Shown piece after piece: positions 5,444-10,155 of a stretch of 10,155 bases of DNA. The notes beneath the pieces were generated by a model. That model worked only from the letters and a program-made list of their open reading frames with translations, searched no databases and was not told the origin of the DNA. The DNA is taken from contig DAOTYX010000077.1 in NCBI GenBank assembly GCA_034434635.1, positions 1 to 10,155 on the forward strand, read 5' to 3'. Origin of the DNA: DAOTYX01 sp034434635 (GTDB lineage: Bacteria; Chloroflexota; Anaerolineae; B4-G1; DUEL01). Position 1 is the first letter of the stretch. Every line of letters starts with the position of its first letter. The translations under genes were made by a program, and so were the position numbers.

Positions 5444-8400
5444 CAGGCGCGGTGATCGGGAGGACGATGGTGAAGGTGCTGCCCTCGTTCAAGACCGACT
5501 CCACGCTCACGCGACCGCCGTGTCGCTCGACGATGGACTTGACGATCGCCAACCCCAGACCGGTGCCGACCACGTTCTCCGACTCGCGACGGTGGATACG
5601 GAAGAACTTCTCGAAAAGCCGCACCTGGTCCTCCTGGGCAATGCCGATGCCGGTGTCGGTCACATTGATGAAGACCTCTTGGGGGGTAGCGCGCAGGCCC
5701 ACTGTCACGGTTCCACCTGATGGCGTGTACTTGATCGCGTTGTCCACCAGGTTGGCCACCGCCTGACGCAGCAGGGCGGCGTCGCCCAGGATCACCGGGG
5801 CAGGGTCTGAGGCCTCCATGCGCAGCGTGAGCCCCTTTGCCGCCGCGCGGGCGCGCATCCCGTCCACGGCTTCCACCACCACCGCGCCGATGTGACAGGG
5901 GCTCTTTTCCAGCCCTACCCCAGCCTCGATCCGCCCCAGGTTGAGCAGGTCCTCAACCAGGGTGGCCATCTGCTCGATGCCGGTCATGATTTTGTCCAGG
6001 TACTCCTGCTGCTTCTCGCTCAGACTACCGACCATCGGCAGCATGGTGGCGTAGCCGCGCATAAAGGTCAGCGGGGCGCGCAGGTCATGGGAGACGGTGG
6101 CAACGAACTCGGACTTCATCTCGTCCAGTTCTTTGAAGTAGGTGATGTCGCGCAGCACGACGACGCGGCCGGTGTTTTTGCCATCGGAACTGAGGATGGT
6201 CGAGACGCTGGCGTAGAAGGTGCGGCCGTTGGGCAGAGGCACCTCCCTCACCAGCGCCCCACCGCGGCCCAATGGCTCGGTCAGGATCGCGGCGAGCGTA
6301 GGCTCAAGAGGGACCTCGCTGACCCGCCGGCCCATCACCTCGCTGGCCACCAGGTTCAGCGCCTGCTCCGCTGCCGGGTTGATCAGCACCAGGCAGTCAT
6401 CCCGGTCGGTAACCAGCACGGCATCACGGGTACTGGCGAGGATGGCCGCCAGCTGTTGCCGGCCGCCCTCGGCCATCTGGAACAGCCGGGCGTTCTCCAC
6501 CAACACCGCTGCCTGGCTGGCCAGGGTGGAGAGCAGATCTACCTCTGTCGGGTCGAAGTGGTGGGGCTCCGGGTAACCCACCCACATGATCGCCGCTGCT
6601 CGTCCCCTGCCACGCACCGGCAGGGCGATGGCCGCCTGTACCGCTGACGGTGGCCTGAAGTCGGCGATAGAGCGGGCGCGGCTGAGGTTCTCAAACAGCA
6701 GCGGCCGATCCCCCTCACAAACACCGAGCGCCAGGGCGCGGTCGAGCATGCCGATCCCCTCCACGCTCTGGCCGCGGCCCATCGCCACCTGCGGTTCGCC
6801 GGAGGCGGAGAGCAACACCACCCGCGCAACAGAGGCTCCCGTACCCTGCAGCGCCCCTTCCAGGAGCGGAGGGATACCCCGGGCCAGGTCGAGCGCCGCG
6901 GAGACCTGCTGGCTGACCCGCAAGAGCAGGGAGAGGTCATCCAGCCGGCCCTTCAACCTCACGCGCATCTGCTCGAAAGCGCTGCCCAGGCGGGCCACCT
7001 CGTCATCACCAGCCACGTGGACGGGGATGTCCAGGTTGCCCATAGCGATACGGCTGGCGGCGTCAGCCAGCAGATTGAGAGGGCGAGTCAACTGGTTGGC
7101 GACCAACAGCACCACAAGGCTCAGGATCACCATCAGCACCAGGAGCAAAACCAGCAGCGGGGTGGCAATGCTGATCGCCAGGCTCAGCACGATCTCGTAG
7201 GGCAGGAGCAACACCACCGCCCAGGGATATCCGTCCACCCTGTAATAGCAGACCATCTGGCGGGCATTGCTCCGGCTATCGTAGGCCTGACGGACCCAGC
7301 CGCGATCCTCCTGCAGCGCCATCAGCGGCGGGCGGCTCTGGTCCACGACCCAGGTCTCCAATAACCGATCGGCGTCCTGGTGGGCCACGATATGCCCGTT
7401 CTCATCCACGACAAACCCTTCGCCGCGGCCCATCGTCTGCTGCAGGCTGCTCAGCACATCCGCGATCAGCGGGCTGATCTGAATGTCCACGCGGCCCACC
7501 AGTGTGCCGTAGCGCTCGCCCGTGCGCGCGTCCTCTATCGGGCTGAGGAAGGAGATGTACACTTCCCCGTCCAGACCGCGGTGCACTGGCGTGGTCATCA
7601 GCGCGCCGGTGGCCTGGGCGACCTCCAACATCTGGTGCTCCTCATCGGTGAGGACAACGGCCTCCGTGGTGGACGGGTAGGAGCAGAGAGGGACCAGTGT
7701 GGCGGTAACTTCCTCGCTCTCCTGGAGGGGATAGGCGGTCAGACGGCTGAAGTAGGGGAGCATCTGCAGGTCGCTGCGCAGGCGCTCCTGGCACCCCATC
7801 GTGTCTCCCCCCCACAGGGCCGGGTCGGAGGCGAACTGGCGGATCAGGCTCTGCCCATTGGAGATGAACGACGAGATCGCCTGCGCGCCGTTGGCCGCGT
7901 CACGGACGAGGGCCTCCATCGCCTGGTCGGTGGCTGTGGTGACGGCGCTGCTCAGCACGGCGTAGATCAGCACCCCGATCGTGAGCAGGAATATCGGGGT
8001 GAGGGCAAAGAGGAAACGGCGGCTGAGGCTGATGCTGTAGGGGGGAGGGCGAGTGGTTGCCTGCACTGGCCGAACCTGCCGCCAAAAGTAGAGCAGTTGC
8101 AACCACAGACCGTTCCCCAGCGCCTCCAGCAAGCCCAACCCGAGGCTGTATTTTTGAAGGGTCCAGGAATAGTCCATCGCGGCGATCGCCCCACCAGGGC
8201 GATAGGCCGCTATGAAGGTAGCGAAGAGGGCCAGCGGCCAGACCAGCATGCAGGACAGCGGCAGGACAATCAGCGGCTGTCGCAGCACGCTGGCCAGCCG
8301 GCCCCGGTAATCCTGATGCAGGAGGTACGCCGCCAGGGCGGCGTAGAAAGCCAGGACAAACGGCGAGAAGAGGGTGTGGTCGGTGGCGCCAGCACGGAAC

Positions 8401-8768
8401 AGCCCGGCGGTCAACCCCACCATCGCCGCCGGCCCCACGCCCGTCCACACGGCTGCGACGACGACGGGCAGCAGGCCCAGGAGCGGCAACGCTGGCGGGA
8501 GAGGCTCTGCGGCGAGATAGGGGGGCGGCAACAGGCCGGGGGGAGAAATGCTCAGGACGAACAGGCTGTTGAGCACCGGCGCGACGAGCAGAAGGGCCAG
8601 GAAGAGCAGCAGCCGTTGCCAGCGCAAGAGGAGGAAGTCCCGCCATCTCAGCACCCAAAGGGTCAGGAGTCCCGCCGCATAGATAGCGAGGACCAGTATG
8701 GCTTCCCAGCGCTCAGGCCATTCGAGAACCGGGAAGAACATGGAACCCAAAATCTGGAATCCCATCAC
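5421..8768 (-). CDS. Large membrane sensor histidine kinase (7TM, Cache, HAMP, GAF, PAS, HisKA, HATPase_c)
   Basis: This 1,115-residue protein starts with about seven hydrophobic helices (roughly 22-40, 51-72, 97-125, 132-151, 165-188, 208-228, 252-274). An extracytoplasmic Cache-like sensor region follows at about 275-523 (including GEVYISFLSPIEDARTGERYG, VDENGHIVAHQD and the YYRVDGYPWAVVLLLP end), then a helix at 524-558, HAMP (559-612, NQLTRPLNLLADAASRIAMG), GAF (about 615-765) and PAS (772-882). The kinase core has the phosphoacceptor His894 in SHDLRAPL, the N box with Asn1010 in VDNAIKYTPSG, G1 DTGIGI (1038-1043), the F box LFEKFF and G2 GTGLGL (1068-1073). All residues needed for autophosphorylation are present. 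It lacks a receiver domain, and no response regulator lies in the window, so the partner is unknown. The first codon here is GTG with ATG next (8765); a TATAAT box 8 nt before the ATG implies a leaderless message. Confidence 0.92.
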   Translation of the reverse strand: MMGFQILGSMFFPVLEWPERWEAILVLAIYAAGLLTLWVLRWRDFLLLRWQRLLLFLALLLVAPVLNSLFVLSISPPGLLPPPYLAAEPLPPALPLLGLLPVVVAAVWTGVGPAAMVGLTAGLFRAGATDHTLFSPFVLAFYAALAAYLLHQDYRGRLASVLRQPLIVLPLSCMLVWPLALFATFIAAYRPGGAIAAMDYSWTLQKYSLGLGLLEALGNGLWLQLLYFWRQVRPVQATTRPPPYSISLSRRFLFALTPIFLLTIGVLIYAVLSSAVTTATDQAMEALVRDAANGAQAISSFISNGQSLIRQFASDPALWGGDTMGCQERLRSDLQMLPYFSRLTAYPLQESEEVTATLVPLCSYPSTTEAVVLTDEEHQMLEVAQATGALMTTPVHRGLDGEVYISFLSPIEDARTGERYGTLVGRVDIQISPLIADVLSSLQQTMGRGEGFVVDENGHIVAHQDADRLLETWVVDQSRPPLMALQEDRGWVRQAYDSRSNARQMVCYYRVDGYPWAVVLLLPYEIVLSLAISIATPLLVLLLVLMVILSLVVLLVANQLTRPLNLLADAASRIAMGNLDIPVHVAGDDEVARLGSAFEQMRVRLKGRLDDLSLLLRVSQQVSAALDLARGIPPLLEGALQGTGASVARVVLLSASGEPQVAMGRGQSVEGIGMLDRALALGVCEGDRPLLFENLSRARSIADFRPPSAVQAAIALPVRGRGRAAAIMWVGYPEPHHFDPTEVDLLSTLASQAAVLVENARLFQMAEGGRQQLAAILASTRDAVLVTDRDDCLVLINPAAEQALNLVASEVMGRRVSEVPLEPTLAAILTEPLGRGGALVREVPLPNGRTFYASVSTILSSDGKNTGRVVVLRDITYFKELDEMKSEFVATVSHDLRAPLTFMRGYATMLPMVGSLSEKQQEYLDKIMTGIEQMATLVEDLLNLGRIEAGVGLEKSPCHIGAVVVEAVDGMRARAAAKGLTLRMEASDPAPVILGDAALLRQAVANLVDNAIKYTPSGGTVTVGLRATPQEVFINVTDTGIGIAQEDQVRLFEKFFRIHRRESENVVGTGLGLAIVKSIVERHGGRVSVESVLNEGSTFTIVLPITAPVTNGQRQ

Positions 8769-8773
8769 TTGGG

Positions 8774-8801
8774 ATTATATGCCGAAAGGTTTTCCTTGCA
8801 A
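8774..8801 (-). promoter_or_regulatory. Promoter of the histidine kinase gene (leaderless arrangement)
   Basis: Minus-strand TTGCAA (8796-8801), a 16-nt spacer and a perfect TATAAT (8774-8779) form a good sigma-70-type promoter. The TATAAT ends 5 nt before the GTG and 8 nt before the ATG that start the kinase, so transcription should begin at or next to the start codon. No Shine-Dalgarno sequence fits in between. Confidence 0.6.
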
Positions 8802-8809
8802 GAAGGCAC

Positions 8810-8934
8810 CTGCTCACCCTTCCGTCGTTGCGAGCCGCCCGAAGGGCGGTGAAGCAATCTCCAAAGTGCTTTTGGACAGTGCTTGGGGCGCTTCGCGCCC
8901 TCGCAATGACGGGTGGAAGTGGAGACCTGAGCAG
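8810..8934. repeat. Palindromic cloverleaf-like intergenic element
   Basis: CCGTCGTTGCGAG (8822-8834) and CTCGCAATGACGG (8900-8912) form a 13-bp outer stem with one G-T pair. Inside lie three hairpins: CCGCCC-GAA-GGGCGG (8835-8849), AAGCA...TGCTT enclosing TCCAAA-GTGCT-TTTGGA (8852-8884), and GGGCGC-TTC-GCGCCC (8886-8900). Outer CTGCTCA/TGAGCAG arms (8810-8816 and 8928-8934) may extend it. The CGTCATTGCGAG...GAAGCAATCTC wording matches a palindromic intergenic repeat seen in many unrelated bacterial genomes. It encodes nothing and lies just upstream of the kinase promoter. Confidence 0.75.
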
Positions 8935-9150
8935 TTACACAAGAAGGGGTGTATCAGGAGACGAGAAGGGGCGGCCCGGTGGCGCGCTCTAACAATCAGT
9001 CCAGGAAAACGACGGACACCCGGGCCCCCGAAGAGGCTTGACAGGTGTCACAGACTCGACTTGTGCAGTACCTTGACAGGTGAATAACCCAAAGCAGCCC
9101 GGTAGACATTCAGCGGAAAGACGTGTATCATCAACAGACGGAGGTGAACC
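8935..9150. other. Non-coding stretch upstream of the transposase
   Basis: No credible gene is present. The stretch contains an exact 11-nt direct repeat, CTTGACAGGTG, at 9037-9047 and 9072-9082. Each copy includes a perfect TTGACA, but no good -10 box lies 16-18 nt beyond either. A strong Shine-Dalgarno GGAGGT (9140-9145) precedes the transposase ATG by 5 nt. The left end of the insertion sequence should lie somewhere here, but without the right end I cannot define its terminal inverted repeat. Confidence 0.5.
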
Positions 9151-10155
9151 ATGTTTCCGCTGGTGGAACTTCCCGAACTGGTGGAGCACTATGCGCCCTA
9201 CTTTGAAGAGGTGTTCTCGGCGGAAGCCTTCATTCAGTTCAAGCGCTATATCAGCGGCTTGATCGTGTCGGAGAGCAAGACAGTCGATGGCATCAACCGA
9301 CTGTTTGTCTTCGAGAGCCGCAACCAGAGTAGTCTCAACCGCTTGCTGACGGAGAGCCCTTTCTCGCTGGAGGAGTTGAACCGAGTTCGCCTGAGGCTGT
9401 TGGGTAATCTGCCCGGCACGCAGATGAAGCGGAACGGTGTGCTGAGTGTGGATGACACGCTCCTGGCGCACTATGGGCAGCACTTTGAGCATATCGCTTG
9501 CCTGTGGGACGCGGCAGAAGGGCGCTATGTTTGGGCGCACAACCTGGTCAACTTGCATTACAGTGATGATGAGACCGACTATCCGGTAGCCTTCCGCCTG
9601 TGGAAGCCAGCGGATGTGGAGGCGTTGGAACAAGGGCTACGGGCGGCCGGCATCCGGCTCAGAGAGAGCAAACAGGCTTTGAAAACCGAGGCGCCTCACA
9701 AATGGCGCAACTACCTGCAAGGAGTGTGGCGACGCCATCAGGACAAAGCTGCAGTGCGGCCTTATACCAGAGCAAACTGATCATCGCCGAGCAATTGCTC
9801 CAGCATTGGGTGGAGATGCATCCTGAACCCAAGTTACCGGTGACCTTCGACAACTGGTACACGCAGCAAGGCTTCTGCCGCTACCTGGACCAGACCTTGC
9901 ACCTGCCCTACGGGGGGACGTTAGCCGATGACGACCAGGTGCTCCTGAAAAGCGGCCCCCAGCACCTGGATCAGTTTGCCGAGCATCTGAAACAAGAACA
10001 CCTGGCGGCGCTGAAGAGCGATTGCCCACCCATCTTCAAGCCCATCACCATTTCCTACAAAGGGGAGAAAGAGCGTTACTACAGTTACTGCGCCACCCAC
10101 CGCATAGCCAAATTTGGCCGGCAGCGTCTGGTCATCAACCATAGCCAGGCGGACT
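9151..10155 (+). pseudogene. IS701-like DDE transposase, broken by a -1 frameshift and cut by the window edge
   Basis: The first part (9151-9780, 209 residues, starting MFPLVELPELVEHYAPYFEE) contains NGVLSVDDTLLAHYGQHFEH, the block with the first catalytic Asp of this DDE transposase group (D101 or D102). It then ends abruptly in RPYTRAN. The rest of the protein resumes in the frame one base back, from about 9759, as LYQSKLIIAEQLLQHWVEMH, then LPVTFDNWYTQQGFCRYLDQ (with the likely second Asp), TLADDDQVLLKSGP and KGEKERYYSYCATHRIAKFGRQRLVINHSQAD, still open at 10155. The join lies in GCGGCC near 9757-9761; one extra base would restore AVR-A-LYQSKL. No slippery A-run is present, so programmed frameshifting is unlikely and a one-base deletion or assembly error fits better. 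Family assignment is from memory of IS701 proteins. Start ATG has GGAGGT 5 nt upstream. It is the only plus-strand gene. Confidence 0.8.

Larger units (their letters stand above)
8935..10155 (+). mobile_element. Partial insertion sequence (IS701-like); left boundary approximate, right end outside window
   Basis: A DDE transposase in the opposite direction to all neighbours, next to a palindromic repeat, marks an insertion sequence. Its right half is missing, so terminal inverted repeats and target duplication cannot be seen. The start given is the end of the palindromic element and is only an outer limit for the left end. The frameshifted transposase suggests this copy is not autonomous. Confidence 0.55.

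Noticed and set aside
7380..8852. 490-residue plus-strand open frame
   Set aside because: It lies opposite the histidine kinase, has a Gln/Arg/Gly-rich composition without domains, and would run across the kinase promoter and the palindromic element.
9073..9101. Promoter with perfect TTGACA before the transposase
   Set aside because: No -10-like hexamer is found at 16-18 nt from either TTGACA copy.
8989..9633. 214-residue minus-strand open frame over the transposase start
   Set aside because: It overlaps the DDE transposase frame, which has a strong Shine-Dalgarno site and catalytic motifs; the antisense frame has neither.

Overview
The window looks like a high-GC bacterial chromosome segment, most likely from the Chloroflexota (Anaerolineae-like, perhaps an environmental assembly). 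This placement is inferred from the conserved rpsF-ssb-rpsR operon with Chloroflexota-like protein sequences, from the downstream membrane-anchored SurA-like protein, and from intergenic DNA full of short palindromic hairpins and AATGACC heptamers. No rRNA or other decisive marker is present.

Layout: six complete genes and one partial gene lie on the minus strand. From right to left they are: a very large membrane sensor histidine kinase (5421-8768); the universally conserved P-loop ATPase/GTPase ychF (4191-5288); the operon rpsF (3780-4070), ssb (3333-3743), rpsR (3017-3313) and a SurA/parvulin-like membrane-anchored foldase (1819-2994), closed by a strong rho-independent terminator (1758-1790); and a DUF2723/GT117 multi-pass glycosyltransferase-like protein (1547 down to the left edge, incomplete). 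The only plus-strand gene is an IS701-like DDE transposase at the right edge (9151 onward). It is interrupted by a -1 frameshift and also runs off the window.

How the genes fit together: S6, SSB and S18 form a classic translation/replication operon with a clear extended -10 promoter (4156-4184) just beyond the end of ychF and a leader of about 80 nt that could hold an S6:S18 autoregulatory element. The foldase is probably co-transcribed with them, since only 22 nt separate it from rpsR. The sensor kinase and the glycosyltransferase each have a TATAAT box 8-10 nt from their ATG, which implies leaderless or nearly leaderless mRNAs.

Intergenic regions: 1548-1818 holds hairpin repeats, including two 31-nt exact copies 65 nt apart, bracketed by a 13-bp inverted repeat shared with the terminator. 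5289-5420 holds AATGACC heptamers forming an 18-bp inverted repeat that overlaps the kinase stop codon. 8810-8934 holds a cloverleaf-like palindromic element with CGTC(G/A)TTGCGAG ends. I found no tRNA, rRNA, CRISPR array or defence system. Most of the window is ordinary housekeeping sequence; the repeats, the leaderless promoters, the histidine-less foldase and the composite sensor kinase deserve a second look.
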